DNA of 64,000 bases from Streptomyces antibioticus (GCF_002019855.1 NZ_CM007717.1:3869636-3933635), one strand, 5' to 3'; shown: positions 1-8,745, counted from the first letter of the stretch. Numbers and translations are program-made. Notes: generated from the letters alone by a model not told the origin.

Positions 1-1603
1 GACCTGCGGGGCCCTGCTGGTGGCCGGCGGGTACGGTCTCGCGGCGCGGGAGAGCCGGTTGCCGGACCGGATGGCCACCGCCCACCACCACGCCTACGAC
101 ACCGGAGGCGGCCCGGGGCCCGGCGCCGCCCCGGCCCGTTCCGTCGCCGATCTGACCGGGCCGTCGACGGGTGCGGCCGACCGGCGCTTCACCCTCACCG
201 CGTCCGCGCGGACGGTCCGGCTGGCGTCGGGCGAGACGGTGGACGCGCTCACCTTCAACGGAGTGCTGCCCGGCCCTGAACTTCGAGTGGAGAAAGGGGA
301 GTTGGTCGAGGTCACGCTCGTGAACCAGGACGTGACGGAAGGGGTCACCGTGCACTGGCACGGCGTCGACGTGCCCAACGCCGAGGACGGCGTGGCGGGT
401 GTCACCCAGGACGCGGTACGGCCCGGCGGCCGGCACGTGTACCGCTTCCGGGCGAACCGCACCGGCACCTTCTGGTACCACGCCCACCAGCAGTCCAGCT
501 CCGCCGTGGCCCGCGGCCTGTTCGGCGCCCTGGTCGTGACGGACGAGGCGCGGCAGCCCACGCCGCCGGACGGCGTCGACCGCACCGTCGTGGCGCACGC
601 CTGGTCCGTCGGCGACACCCGCGGCGGAGGTTCGGCGGTGCGCGGTTCGGGCGGCGCGCTCAGCGGCCGCAACGGCCTGGGCGGCGACCTGCGGACCGCC
701 TTCGGCGACGACACCGGCGAGCGCCGCGAGCGCGTCGCGGCGGGTACGCCGGTCCGGCTGCGCCTGGTGAACGCGGACAACTGCCCCCGTACGTACGCGC
801 TGACCGGGACGTCGTTCAAGGTCGCCGCGATCGACGGCAACGAGGTGTCGGCGCCGACCGACCTGGACGGCACGCTGCTGCGGGTGGCCGGCGGCGGCCG
901 CTACGACCTGACGTTCCGTCAACCACGAGGCGCGGTAAGGCTCACCGTGACGGGAGACGCCAACGCCGGTGCGGGCAGCCAGGGTTTCGAGGGCTGCGGC
1001 GAGGACGGCGCCTACGGAACGCACGGCACCCGCGAGTCCCCGTCGCTGATCCTGGCCCCGGACGCGACCGCCGAGGCCCCCGCCGCCGACACCGACGCGC
1101 CCCTGTTCGACCCGCTCCACTACGGCACCGCCACCGGCCCGCGCCCCCTCACCCCGGGCGACGACGGCTTCGACCGTGACTTCCGGATGGTCCTCGGCAA
1201 CAGCGTCGGCTTCTACGACGGCGCCCCGATGATGCTGTGGACCGTCAACAACGCGGTCTACCCGGACATCCCGTCGCTGCTGGTCCAGGAGGGCGACCTG
1301 GTGCGGGTCACGTTCCTGAACCGCAGCCTCGACGACCACCCGATGCATCTGCACGGCCACCGCATGCTGGTGCTGTCCCGGGACGGCGAGCGCGCGGACG
1401 GCAGCCCGTGGTGGACGGACACGCTGAACGTGGCGCCCGGCGAGCGCTACGAGATCGCGTTCCGCGCCGACAACCCGGGCGTGTGGGCGGACCACTGCCA
1501 CAACCTGGACCACGCCCGGGACGGCATGGTCCTGCACCTGGCCTACGACGGCGTGAGCAGCCCCTACGAGACGGGCGCGTCCACCGGCAACACGCCCGAG
1601 TGA
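1..1603 (+). CDS. Multicopper oxidase family protein, 5' end outside window
   Basis: Copper-dependent oxidase of the laccase/copper-resistance type, oxidising phenolic or metal substrates with reduction of O2 to water. All four copper motifs are visible: HWHG (bases 353-364), WYHAH (about 473-487), HPMHLHGH (about 1337-1360) and HCHNLDH followed by Met (about 1495-1530, the type 1 site). The frame is open to the left edge. Residues before the GTG at 20 are hydrophobic (ALLVAGGYGL), so the true start, probably with a membrane or signal segment, lies outside the window. A His-rich stretch (AHHHAYD) follows. The last 40 bases overlap the convergent acyltransferase gene. Class is certain; substrate unknown. 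Confidence 0.9.
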   Translation, partial: TCGALLVAGGYGLAARESRLPDRMATAHHHAYDTGGGPGPGAAPARSVADLTGPSTGAADRRFTLTASARTVRLASGETVDALTFNGVLPGPELRVEKGELVEVTLVNQDVTEGVTVHWHGVDVPNAEDGVAGVTQDAVRPGGRHVYRFRANRTGTFWYHAHQQSSSAVARGLFGALVVTDEARQPTPPDGVDRTVVAHAWSVGDTRGGGSAVRGSGGALSGRNGLGGDLRTAFGDDTGERRERVAAGTPVRLRLVNADNCPRTYALTGTSFKVAAIDGNEVSAPTDLDGTLLRVAGGGRYDLTFRQPRGAVRLTVTGDANAGAGSQGFEGCGEDGAYGTHGTRESPSLILAPDATAEAPAADTDAPLFDPLHYGTATGPRPLTPGDDGFDRDFRMVLGNSVGFYDGAPMMLWTVNNAVYPDIPSLLVQEGDLVRVTFLNRSLDDHPMHLHGHRMLVLSRDGERADGSPWWTDTLNVAPGERYEIAFRADNPGVWADHCHNLDHARDGMVLHLAYDGVSSPYETGASTGNTPE

Positions 1604-2631
1604 CCGGGCGCCCCGAGGAGGCCCTCGGCGGCCAGCCGCGCTCGGGCGGCGCGGACGGCCCGCCGGTCCTCCTCGGGGCCCAGGGCCCGCGCCGGGAGGG
1701 TGCTGAGGACGGCGCTGCGGCCCGACCGCACGGCCCGGTGCCCGCGCGCCAGCACGGTCAGACTCTGTCCGGGCCCGGCCTCCACCAGCAGCCGGTCACC
1801 GTCGCCCAGCAGCCGGTCCAGCGTCGGCCAGAACAGCACGGGAGCCGTCGGCTGCGCCGCCCAGAACCGGGTGCTGAGCACGTCCTCCTCGCGCACCGGC
1901 CGGGCGAGGTAGGCCGAGTAGAGCGGTCGGCGGGGCGCGGCCCGCCGTACCGTGCGCAGCAGCGTCTCCGTCTCCCGCGCCACGGGGTCCAGGGCCGGGC
2001 TGTGGTACGCGGTGCGGGTGGCCAGCCGCCGGCTGGTGCGGCCGTCGGCGGCCAGCCGGCGCTCCACCGCGCGCAGCGCCCGCTCCGGGCCGGACAGGAC
2101 GGTGTGCCGGGGCGCGTTGAGCGCGCCCACCACGACGCCGTCGCCGAGGTGTCCCGACAGCTCCGCCGGGGTGGCCGCGACCGCGAGCATCCCGCCGGGC
2201 GGCACGGCGCGCTGCGCCCTGACCCGCTCCCGCAGCAGCATGACCGCGTCGGACAGGGTGAGCACCCCGGCGAGGACCGCGGCGACGCACTCGCCCATGC
2301 TGTGCCCGAGATACGCGGCCGGGCGCACGCCCCAGCTCTCCACCAGCCGGCCCATCGCGTACTCCACGGCGAACAGCAGGGGCGCGGCCCGGTCGTCGGC
2401 GTCGAGCGGCGGCGCGGGCTCCCGCGTCAGCCAGTCGGCGCGGACCGCCCCGCTCTCCGGTCCGAGCAGGTCCAGTACGGCGTCGGCGGCCCGGGTGAAG
2501 ACCGGTTCGTGCCCGTACAGACCGGCCGCCATACGGGCGTGCTGCGCGCCGGTTCCCGGGAACATCAGGACGACGGACCGCTGTTGGCCCTCCTGACGAC
2601 TCTCACGACCAGATTCACGACCAGATGACAT
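1564..2631 (-). CDS. Stand-alone acyltransferase (malonyl-CoA:ACP transacylase-like, PKS AT type)
   Basis: 355-residue discrete AT domain that would move an acyl group from CoA to an acyl carrier protein. The nucleophile motif is GHSMGE (Ser111) and the partner His210 sits in TAYHSP. That position reads HAFH in malonyl-specific and YASH in methylmalonyl-specific polyketide AT domains, so this one is closer to malonyl type. PGTGAQ near residue 25 is the usual first AT motif. No ketosynthase or ACP is adjacent, so it must act in trans. It is divergent from an acyl-CoA carboxylase beta/epsilon pair that could supply its substrate. The ATG at 2631 is preferred; the N-terminus contains a GRES repeat. 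It overlaps the multicopper oxidase by 40 bases tail to tail. Confidence 0.85.
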   Translation of the reverse strand: MSSGRESGRESRQEGQQRSVVLMFPGTGAQHARMAAGLYGHEPVFTRAADAVLDLLGPESGAVRADWLTREPAPPLDADDRAAPLLFAVEYAMGRLVESWGVRPAAYLGHSMGECVAAVLAGVLTLSDAVMLLRERVRAQRAVPPGGMLAVAATPAELSGHLGDGVVVGALNAPRHTVLSGPERALRAVERRLAADGRTSRRLATRTAYHSPALDPVARETETLLRTVRRAAPRRPLYSAYLARPVREEDVLSTRFWAAQPTAPVLFWPTLDRLLGDGDRLLVEAGPGQSLTVLARGHRAVRSGRSAVLSTLPARALGPEEDRRAVRAARARLAAEGLLGAPGHSGVLPVDAPVS

Positions 2632-2727
2632 GCCGCAAGGCTGGCGCGGCCGGTTGGAGCCGTTCTCCATCCGCGGGTGGAGGCGGTGTCGAGCCCCTCT
2701 TGAGTGTCCGGGCGCACGCTGCCCGGC

Positions 2728-4374
2728 ATGAGCGTTGTCGACGAATCGCCGGCGGGCGTCAGGAACGCCCAGGACAGTCGCCCGACCACCAGCCCGACCA
2801 CCAGCCCCACCGACCATGTCACCGACCGGCCCGCCGACCGTGTCGCCGAACTCGCCGATCTGCGCGAGAAGGTGCGGCGGGGCCCCAGCGAGCGGGCGAC
2901 CGAGGCCCAGCACGCGAAGGGCAAACTGACCGTACGGGAACGGCTCGCCCTCCTCTTCGACGGGGGAACGTTCACCGAGACCGAGGAACTGCGCCGGCAC
3001 CGCGCGACCGGCTTCGGCCTGGAGCACCGCCGCCCGCACACCGACGGCGTCGTCACCGGCTGGGGCCGGGTGCACGGCCGTACCGTCTTCGCCTACGCCC
3101 ATGACTTCCGGGTCTTCGGCGGGGCACTCGGCGAGGCCCACGCGGAGAAGATCCACAAGCTGATGGATCTCGCGGAGTCCGCCGGAGCCCCGCTGGTCGG
3201 GCTGTGCGACGGCGCGGGCGCCCGCATCCAGGAGGGCGTCACGGCCCTGGCCGGCTACGGCGGCATCTTCACCCGCAACGTCCGCAACTCCGGCGTCATC
3301 CCGCAGATCAGCGTGATCCTGGGACCGTGCGCCGGCGGGGCGGCCTACTCGCCCGCGCTGACCGACTTCGTGTTCATGGTCCGCGGCACCGCGCAGATGT
3401 TCGTCACCGGCCCCGACGTGGTGCAGGCGGTGACCGGCGAGGTCGTCTCGCACGAGCGCCTGGGCGGGGCGGACACCCACGCCACGCTGTCGGGCGTGGC
3501 GCACTTCGCGTACGACGACGAGGTGTCCTGCCTGGAGGACGTACGGCATCTGCTGTCGATGCTGCCCGCCAACAACCGCGAACTCCCGCCGGCCGAGGCG
3601 GGCACCGATCCGGCGGACCGCCGCACCGACGCCCTGCTCGATCTGGTGCCCGCGGACCCGGCCCGCTCGTACGACATGCGGGCGGTGATCGCTGAGGTCG
3701 TCGACGACGGGGACGTCTTCGAGGTGCAGGAGCACTGGGCCGCCAACATCGTGTGCGCCCTGGCCCGGCTCGACGGCCGGGTCGTCGGGATCGTCGCCAA
3801 CCAGCCCTCGGTGTCGGCCGGGGTGCTGGACATCGACGCCTCGGACAAGGCGGCGCGGTTCGTGCAGACCTGCGACGCCTTCAACATCCCGCTGGTGACC
3901 CTGGTCGACGTGCCCGGTTTCCTGCCCGGCGTGGACCAGGAGCACGGCGGCATCATCCGGCACGGCGCCAAACTGCTGTACGCCTACTGCAACGCCACCG
4001 TGCCGCGGGTCCAGGTGATCCTGCGCAAGGCGTACGGCGGCGCGTACATCGTCATGGACTCCCGTTCCATCGGGACGGACGTGTCGCTGGCCTGGCCGCA
4101 CAACGAGATCGCGGTGATGGGGGCGGAGGGCGCGGCGGGGGTGATCTTCCGGCGGGAGATCGCGGCGGCCACGGACCCCGAGGCCACCCGCGCCCGGCTC
4201 GTCAAGGAGTACCGCACGGAGCTGATGCACCCCTACTACGCGGCCGAACGGGGGCTCGTGGACAGCGTCATCGACCCGTCCGAGACCCGGGCCCGGCTGA
4301 TCGACGCGCTCGCCATGCTCCGCGCGAAACACGCGTCGCTGCCGAGCCGCAAGCACGGGAACCAGCCGCAGTGA
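2728..4374 (+). CDS. Acyl-CoA carboxylase beta subunit (carboxyltransferase)
   Basis: 548-residue carboxyltransferase that moves CO2 from carboxybiotin to acetyl- or propionyl-CoA in the cytosol, working with a biotinylated alpha subunit encoded elsewhere. The acyl-CoA site GPCAGGAAYSPAL and the biotin-site RKAYGGAY are intact. The specificity residue after GGAY is Ile441; in Streptomyces, Asp here marks PccB (propionyl) and Ile marks AccB (acetyl plus propionyl), so acetyl-CoA use is likely. ATG 2728 is chosen; an in-frame GTG at 2704 would add eight residues, and neither has a strong ribosome binding site. The stop overlaps the next start (GTGA), indicating coupling to the epsilon subunit. 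Confidence 0.93.
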   Translation: MSVVDESPAGVRNAQDSRPTTSPTTSPTDHVTDRPADRVAELADLREKVRRGPSERATEAQHAKGKLTVRERLALLFDGGTFTETEELRRHRATGFGLEHRRPHTDGVVTGWGRVHGRTVFAYAHDFRVFGGALGEAHAEKIHKLMDLAESAGAPLVGLCDGAGARIQEGVTALAGYGGIFTRNVRNSGVIPQISVILGPCAGGAAYSPALTDFVFMVRGTAQMFVTGPDVVQAVTGEVVSHERLGGADTHATLSGVAHFAYDDEVSCLEDVRHLLSMLPANNRELPPAEAGTDPADRRTDALLDLVPADPARSYDMRAVIAEVVDDGDVFEVQEHWAANIVCALARLDGRVVGIVANQPSVSAGVLDIDASDKAARFVQTCDAFNIPLVTLVDVPGFLPGVDQEHGGIIRHGAKLLYAYCNATVPRVQVILRKAYGGAYIVMDSRSIGTDVSLAWPHNEIAVMGAEGAAGVIFRREIAAATDPEATRARLVKEYRTELMHPYYAAERGLVDSVIDPSETRARLIDALAMLRAKHASLPSRKHGNQPQ

Positions 4375-4649
4375 GCGCGGCCTGGGACCCCGGTGCCGAT
4401 GCCCGTGCCGGTGCCGGTGCCGTGGTGCGTGTCGTGCGGGGCGCGCCCGGCCCCGACGAACTGGCCGCCGTCCTGGCGGTCCTCACCGCCCTGCGCACGG
4501 CCGGGGCCGTCGGGGCAGGCTCCGGCCGCACCGCCGCGCAGGGCCCTTCGAGGGCGGTGTGGCCGGACGCGGACCGCCTGTTCACGCGGGCGGCCTCCGC
4601 CTGGACGGCCGCCCCCGGACCGCGCTGGCGGGACTCGCCCCACGGCTGA
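4371..4649 (+). CDS. Acyl-CoA carboxylase epsilon subunit
   Basis: 92-residue small subunit typical of actinobacterial acyl-CoA carboxylases, which stabilises and activates the alpha-beta complex. The hallmark VRVVRGAPGPDELAAVLAVL helix is at residues 19-38, followed by a variable linker and a C-terminal W-R-D-S-P-H tail. The GTG start at 4371 overlaps the beta-subunit stop. The N-terminus is an Ala-Gly run encoded by repeated GGTGCC hexamers, probably a disordered extension grown by slippage. Confidence 0.88.
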   Translation: MSAAWDPGADARAGAGAVVRVVRGAPGPDELAAVLAVLTALRTAGAVGAGSGRTAAQGPSRAVWPDADRLFTRAASAWTAAPGPRWRDSPHG

Positions 4650-4670
4650 GGCCCGCCGCCGGACCGGGCG

Positions 4671-5516
4671 TCACACGAAGGGGGCCAGGTCGTCGAGGAC
4701 CCGCAGCACCTCGCTCTCGCCGGCCGGCGGGAGCTGGAGGACGACCTCCTCGATGCCGAGGTCCGCGTAGTGGGCGAGCTTGCCCGCGGACGGCAGGACG
4801 GCGTACGGCACGATCTGGAGCGCGGACGGGTCGCGGCCGGCGTCGGCCCACGCCGAGCGCAGCGCCGGCACGGTCTCCGACAGGCCGCGCCCGCCGATCG
4901 GCAGCCAGCCGTCGGCGTACTCGCAGATGTGGGTGAACAGCTTGGGCCCGGCCGCCCCGCCGATCAGGGTGCGCGGGCCGACGACCGGGCCGCGCGGCTT
5001 CTGCGCCGGCTTGGGGTGGGCGTGGCTGGCCCGCACGCTCGCGTACGGCGCGTCGTAGGCGGTGGGTTCCTCGCTCCACAGGGCGCGCATCAGCCCCATC
5101 CGGTCGCGGACCAGCTCGCGCCGGGTGGGCCAGTCGACGCCGTGGTCGGCGGCCTCCTCCACGTTCCAGCCGTAGCCGAGGCCGAGGGTGAAACGGCCGC
5201 CGGAGAGATGGTCCAGGGTGGCGATCTGCTTGGCCAGGTCGATCGGGTCGTGCTGGGCGACGAGCGTGATGCCGGTGCCCAGGCCCAGCGTCTCGGTGAC
5301 GGCGGCGGCCTGACCGAGCGCCACGAACGGGTCGAGGGTACGGCCGTACTCGGGCGGCAGTTCACCGCCCGCCGGGTACGGGGTGGTCCGCTCGACCGGG
5401 ATGTGCGTGTGCTCGGGGAGGTAGAGCCCGGCGAACCCGCGCTGCTCCAGCTCACGGGCGAGGCGGACGGGGGTGATCGTCTCGTCGGTGAGGAAGATGG
5501 TGACGGCGATGCGCAT
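4671..5516 (-). CDS. LLM-class (F420-type) oxidoreductase
   Basis: 281-residue luciferase-like TIM-barrel protein of the F420-dependent subgroup. The conserved signature DHLSGGRFTLGLGYGWN is at residues about 120-136, with LGTGITL and PVVGPRTLIGG further along. It should use F420H2 or FMN for hydride transfer or monooxygenation; substrate unknown. The ATG at 5516 has an AAAGG element upstream. It is convergent with the epsilon-subunit gene, 21 bases away. No copy of the 15-bp regulon palindrome lies upstream, unlike the LLM genes at 13-16 kb. The 128 bases up to the next gene show nothing recognisable. Confidence 0.87.
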   Translation of the reverse strand: MRIAVTIFLTDETITPVRLARELEQRGFAGLYLPEHTHIPVERTTPYPAGGELPPEYGRTLDPFVALGQAAAVTETLGLGTGITLVAQHDPIDLAKQIATLDHLSGGRFTLGLGYGWNVEEAADHGVDWPTRRELVRDRMGLMRALWSEEPTAYDAPYASVRASHAHPKPAQKPRGPVVGPRTLIGGAAGPKLFTHICEYADGWLPIGGRGLSETVPALRSAWADAGRDPSALQIVPYAVLPSAGKLAHYADLGIEEVVLQLPPAGESEVLRVLDDLAPFV

Positions 5517-5644
5517 GGGGGGCGGCCTTTCGTCGCGGGACCGTGGCTTCCTGATGGCTTCCTGCTGGCTTCCCGGGGTGCCGCCCTCATCTGTACCGGG
5601 AGAGACGCCCACTGTCCATACCGACCGGTCGGCCCAGTGCTCCC

Positions 5645-6112
5645 TCAGCGGCGGGTCCGGCGCCGTACCTCGATGATCGTGGCGACCGCGTGCAGCCAGC
5701 GGGCCGCCGTGTCGTCGGTGGCCGGGTCCTGGGTCGACGGGCCTTGAGGGGCCGGGTCTTGAGGGGCCGGGCCTTGAGGGGCGGAGGCGGCTGCTTCCAG
5801 CCAGTCGCGGACCAGGGCCGCCGCCTCGGGGCGGGGCAGGGGCTCGGGGAGGTCCGCGGCGGCGCGGACACCACCCGCGCGGACCACCTCCGCCAGGTAG
5901 GCGACCGAACGGGGCTCGGTGCCCAGCCGGTCGAGGAGGACGGCCGCGCCCACCGCGCCGTCGCCGAAGAGGGCGGTGCGCAGCGGGCCGGGGGCGGCGG
6001 TGAGGCCGTAGCGCAGGAGGGCGGTGATGTCGAGGCCGGCGAGGTCGTCCTCGGTGTGCTCGGGGTGCTCCGTGTGCGCGGGCTGCTCGGGGTGTTCCAT
6101 CGTGGGCCTCAT
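5645..6112 (-). CDS. Small hypothetical protein, last gene of the peptidase/inhibitor cassette
   Basis: 155-residue protein of unknown family. Its ATG at 6112 overlaps the stop of the lipoprotein gene (ATGA), so it is translationally coupled. The N-terminus is rich in His, Glu and Pro (PEQPAHTEHPEHTED). The middle is a helical Ala/Leu-rich region and the C-terminal third carries a PQGPAPQDP-type repeat followed by a basic end. No signal peptide or membrane segment is visible. A second in-frame ATG lies at 6100. Function unknown; its position suggests an accessory role, such as a cytoplasmic chaperone or second immunity factor, but this is inference. Confidence 0.7.
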   Translation of the reverse strand: MRPTMEHPEQPAHTEHPEHTEDDLAGLDITALLRYGLTAAPGPLRTALFGDGAVGAAVLLDRLGTEPRSVAYLAEVVRAGGVRAAADLPEPLPRPEAAALVRDWLEAAASAPQGPAPQDPAPQGPSTQDPATDDTAARWLHAVATIIEVRRRTRR

Positions 6113-6609
6113 TCGACGGTGACCTTGTAGGTGACCCGCTCTGGTTCGGCGGGGGTGGCGCCGCCCGTCGGGGCGGGGGCCGGGGTGCCCTCGCCGGTGT
6201 CGCAGGTGCTGGAGAACGTGCAGTGCAGGAGCACGATCTCGGTGCTGCCCGCGCCGGTCGCCTCGAAGGTGAAGGTGACGTCGGTACTGGAGCCGGGGGC
6301 CGCGTCGTCGTCCGACGCCGTCTCACGGCCGCGCTCCCGCACCACCGCGCCGTCCGGCTTCGGGTCCACCAGGTACCAGTGGGAGCGGGTGGAGGCGTTG
6401 TCGGCCACGGTGAGCGTGAAGCGCTCGCCGACGCTCGCGGTGACGGTCGTGTCGTCCACGGGGTGGCTGGTGGGCGCGTCGTCGCCGGATCCGCACCCGG
6501 TCATCGCCGGGGCCGCGAGCGCCAGCAGCGCGGCCGCCGCGAACGCCGTGCCGCGCGCCCTGCCGCGTGCCCTCCTGCACGCCCAACTGCGCGTCCTACT
6601 GCGGGACAT
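6109..6609 (-). CDS. Chagasin-like (peptidase inhibitor I42 type) lipoprotein
   Basis: 166-residue predicted lipoprotein: an Arg-rich N-terminus, a hydrophobic segment and a lipobox ending at Cys39 (AMTGC). Residues about 55-135 resemble the chagasin beta-fold: VGERFTLTVADN, then STRSHW in place of the usual NPTTG..W loop, and VTFTFEATGAGSTEIVL as the closing strands. The final RPW-type loop is replaced by a Cys-containing segment (HCTFSSTC), possibly a disulphide. Chagasins block papain-family cysteine peptidases. The gene overlaps, by 14 bases, the end of a gene for a papain-like peptidase, so it may be its dedicated inhibitor or immunity protein. ATG 6609 is preferred over an in-frame GTG at 6636. 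Family assignment is by eye and moderate. Confidence 0.72.
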   Translation of the reverse strand: MSRSRTRSWACRRARGRARGTAFAAAALLALAAPAMTGCGSGDDAPTSHPVDDTTVTASVGERFTLTVADNASTRSHWYLVDPKPDGAVVRERGRETASDDDAAPGSSTDVTFTFEATGAGSTEIVLLHCTFSSTCDTGEGTPAPAPTGGATPAEPERVTYKVTVE

Positions 6610-8179
6610 AGACCTGGTACGCGTTGCTGAGTTCACTGTTCGAAGCCTTGCCCATGTTGCCGTTGATGAAGTCGTCCTCGCTGACCCATGTGGTCGTGCC
6701 CCAGGGGTTGTAGATCTGGAGCTTGTCGCCGTCCTGACCGATGATCATCATCGCGTGGGCGCCGGTGTCGCCGGAGACGTCGACCGGGACCGGCTTGCCC
6801 TCGGCGACCGCCTTCTCGACGTCGTCCAGGATCGCCCTGCGGTCGTCGGCGCTGTCGAGGTCGTGGCGCCGGTAGTCGTCGCCGGTGGCGCTGCCGAGGG
6901 TGGAGTCGGCGATGCGTTCCTGGCCCTCCTGGCCCATGCCGGTCCAGTTGTCGCCGCCCTCGCCCTCGGTGTGCAGCCGGTGCTGTTCGGCCACCAGGCG
7001 CTGCTTGAAGGCGGCGGGGTCGTCCTCCTGGCCGCTGGGGCCGCCGGTGAGGTCGAGGGCGTAGAGCGGGTCGAGCATGGCGCGGGCGCTGACGGTGGAG
7101 GAGGCCACGCAGGTGCCCTCGGAGCCGTCGCCGCCCTGGATCCAGAGCTGGTTGTGGAAGAGGACGGAGTCCTTGTTGTTGTTGGAGCCGTCCTGGGCGA
7201 GGCCCTCGTCGTCCATGCTGTCCTCGGCGGTGACCACCGGGGTCAGATGCCGGCGCAGCCACTCGGGGTCCTTGCCCGCGATCTTGCCCTGGAACTCCTC
7301 GATCTCCTTGACGCTGTGGCCGGCGGCCAGCGCCTTCATCAGATAGGCCCGTTCCTCGGGGCTGCCCGCCTGCGTCAGCATGCGTTCCATGGCCGCCTCG
7401 TCGGCGCCGCTGAGCCGGTCCATGCGCTGTCCCGCGCGTTCCAGATCGCTCGCGCTGAGGATCTCGTTCAGCTCGGTGGGGGTGTTGGCGGCGCCGGTGT
7501 CGGCGAGCATCAGCTTGTCGACGGCGGTCAGTTCGCCGGTCTTCATCTTCCCGGCACGGGCCTCGGCCGCCCACTTGTTGAGGTCGCGGACGGCGACCCG
7601 GACGGCGTCCTCGGCCGTGACGGCGGCCTTGTGCATCAGCTCGATGCCGTCGGAGGCGACGGAGCGAGCGGCGAGCCGCGCGGCCTCCTCGCCGTCGTCC
7701 TCGTGCCAGTCGTCGAAGAAGCCGTCCCGGCCGCCGAGGCTGCTCCTGGCCTGCCCCAGCTTGCCGCGGCCCTCGGTGTCCTGCTTCTGCGCGACGGTGA
7801 GCGCGTCGGCGAGGGTGAGCAGCACCACGGCGCCGCCGCCGAACGCCTCGCCCATCTGGAGGACGGCGCGGTTGGCGGCGGACACCACCTCGGAGGCGAG
7901 CACGCTGGTGTCGCCGACCCAGACCTCGGGCAGCCCCTTGCGGGCCACCCGGTCCACCCGGTCGTAGACCCGGCCGACCTCGTCGATCTGGTCGCGGTAG
8001 CGCTTGCCCAGCGTCTCGATGGTGCCCGGGTCGCCCTTGGGGGCGGCCACGGAGAGCGCGCTGTCGATCATGTCCAGCAGGTCGTTCTTGCTGCCGGCCC
8101 CGGGGATCTTCTCGCACAGCCCGGCCAGCCAGGCGCGCCGGCCCGTCGGGGAGTCGGCGGGTCGCAGGGAGCCTGTCAT
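6596..8179 (-). CDS. WXG-headed protein with C-terminal papain-like cysteine peptidase domain
   Basis: 527 residues. The N-terminal half is helical and holds a WXG turn (VWVGD, Trp87-Gly89) between two helices, as in WXG100/LXG substrates of type VII secretion. Residues about 180-330 are an acidic helical linker. The C-terminal domain carries Cys357 in EGTCVASS, His475 in GAHAMMIIG and Asn491 in IYNPWG, in the order and context of a papain/C39-like Cys-His-Asn triad. There is no Sec or Tat signal, consistent with ESX-type export. It lies between an ESX-like small gene and a chagasin-like lipoprotein gene. Likely an exported cysteine peptidase, perhaps an antibacterial toxin; the target is unknown. 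A transglutaminase or amidase of the same fold is the main alternative. Confidence 0.8.
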   Translation of the reverse strand: MTGSLRPADSPTGRRAWLAGLCEKIPGAGSKNDLLDMIDSALSVAAPKGDPGTIETLGKRYRDQIDEVGRVYDRVDRVARKGLPEVWVGDTSVLASEVVSAANRAVLQMGEAFGGGAVVLLTLADALTVAQKQDTEGRGKLGQARSSLGGRDGFFDDWHEDDGEEAARLAARSVASDGIELMHKAAVTAEDAVRVAVRDLNKWAAEARAGKMKTGELTAVDKLMLADTGAANTPTELNEILSASDLERAGQRMDRLSGADEAAMERMLTQAGSPEERAYLMKALAAGHSVKEIEEFQGKIAGKDPEWLRRHLTPVVTAEDSMDDEGLAQDGSNNNKDSVLFHNQLWIQGGDGSEGTCVASSTVSARAMLDPLYALDLTGGPSGQEDDPAAFKQRLVAEQHRLHTEGEGGDNWTGMGQEGQERIADSTLGSATGDDYRRHDLDSADDRRAILDDVEKAVAEGKPVPVDVSGDTGAHAMMIIGQDGDKLQIYNPWGTTTWVSEDDFINGNMGKASNSELSNAYQVYVPQ

Positions 8180-8276
8180 CGCGTGGTCCGCCCCGTCCTG
8201 TCCTGCATTGCTCTGTCGTCTCGCGGTGTCGGTGTACTGGTGCTGGTGCTGGTACTGGGGTGTCGGGGGTGGCTGC

Positions 8277-8651
8277 TCAATAGCTCGACAGGACGGAGGA
8301 GCGCTCGGCAGGCGCCGGCATGGCGCTCAACTGCCCCTCGCTCACGGCGATTCCGCTGACGCCGGTCTCCACCAGGCCGTCGCTGCCGGTGTAGGCGCCC
8401 TTGGCGAGGTGGACCTTGTCGGCGAGTTCGTGCAGGGCCGACTCCAGGGTGCGGGCCTCCGCCTCCCAGGCGGCGATGAACGCGTTGACGGCCGTCGCGG
8501 CGTCGGTGCCGCCGAGGGTGTCCGCGGCGTAGCAGAGCGAGGGGGCCACGGCCGCGCGGACCTTGCCCATGTCGTCGCCCGCGCCGTCGAGTTCCTTGGC
8601 CTGGCCGGTCATGCCGGACTTCTTGATCTGGTAGCCGTCCGAAGAGGCCAT
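8277..8651 (-). CDS. ESX/WXG100-like small helical protein
   Basis: 124-residue helical protein heading the cassette. Two predicted amphipathic helices are separated by a turn around LGGTD (residues 46-50) and the second contains Trp62. It is followed by Y87-TGS-D91, matching the YxxxD/E secretion signature of mycobacterial ESX substrates. Size, lack of a signal peptide and its place upstream of a WXG-headed effector fit an export partner or chaperone of the peptidase, as in LXG/WXG toxin operons. No secretion ATPase or other T7SS core gene is in the window. The 97 bases before the next gene contain only short TGGTGC-type repeats. Confidence 0.75.
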   Translation of the reverse strand: MASSDGYQIKKSGMTGQAKELDGAGDDMGKVRAAVAPSLCYAADTLGGTDAATAVNAFIAAWEAEARTLESALHELADKVHLAKGAYTGSDGLVETGVSGIAVSEGQLSAMPAPAERSSVLSSY

Positions 8652-8745
8652 CGACTTTCCCCCGTACTGTCTCGCCGCCGCCGCTCGCGACCGCGGGGAG
8701 GCTAACACGGCCTCGTGTGGAAGCCGTGGACGAGGTGTGAGCGGT

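Noticed and set aside
1564..4356. A 930-codon minus-strand frame spanning the acyltransferase and the carboxylase gene
   Set aside because: Only the part from 2631 down to 1564 has AT motifs; the rest is antisense to the carboxylase and reads as GC-rich shadow sequence.
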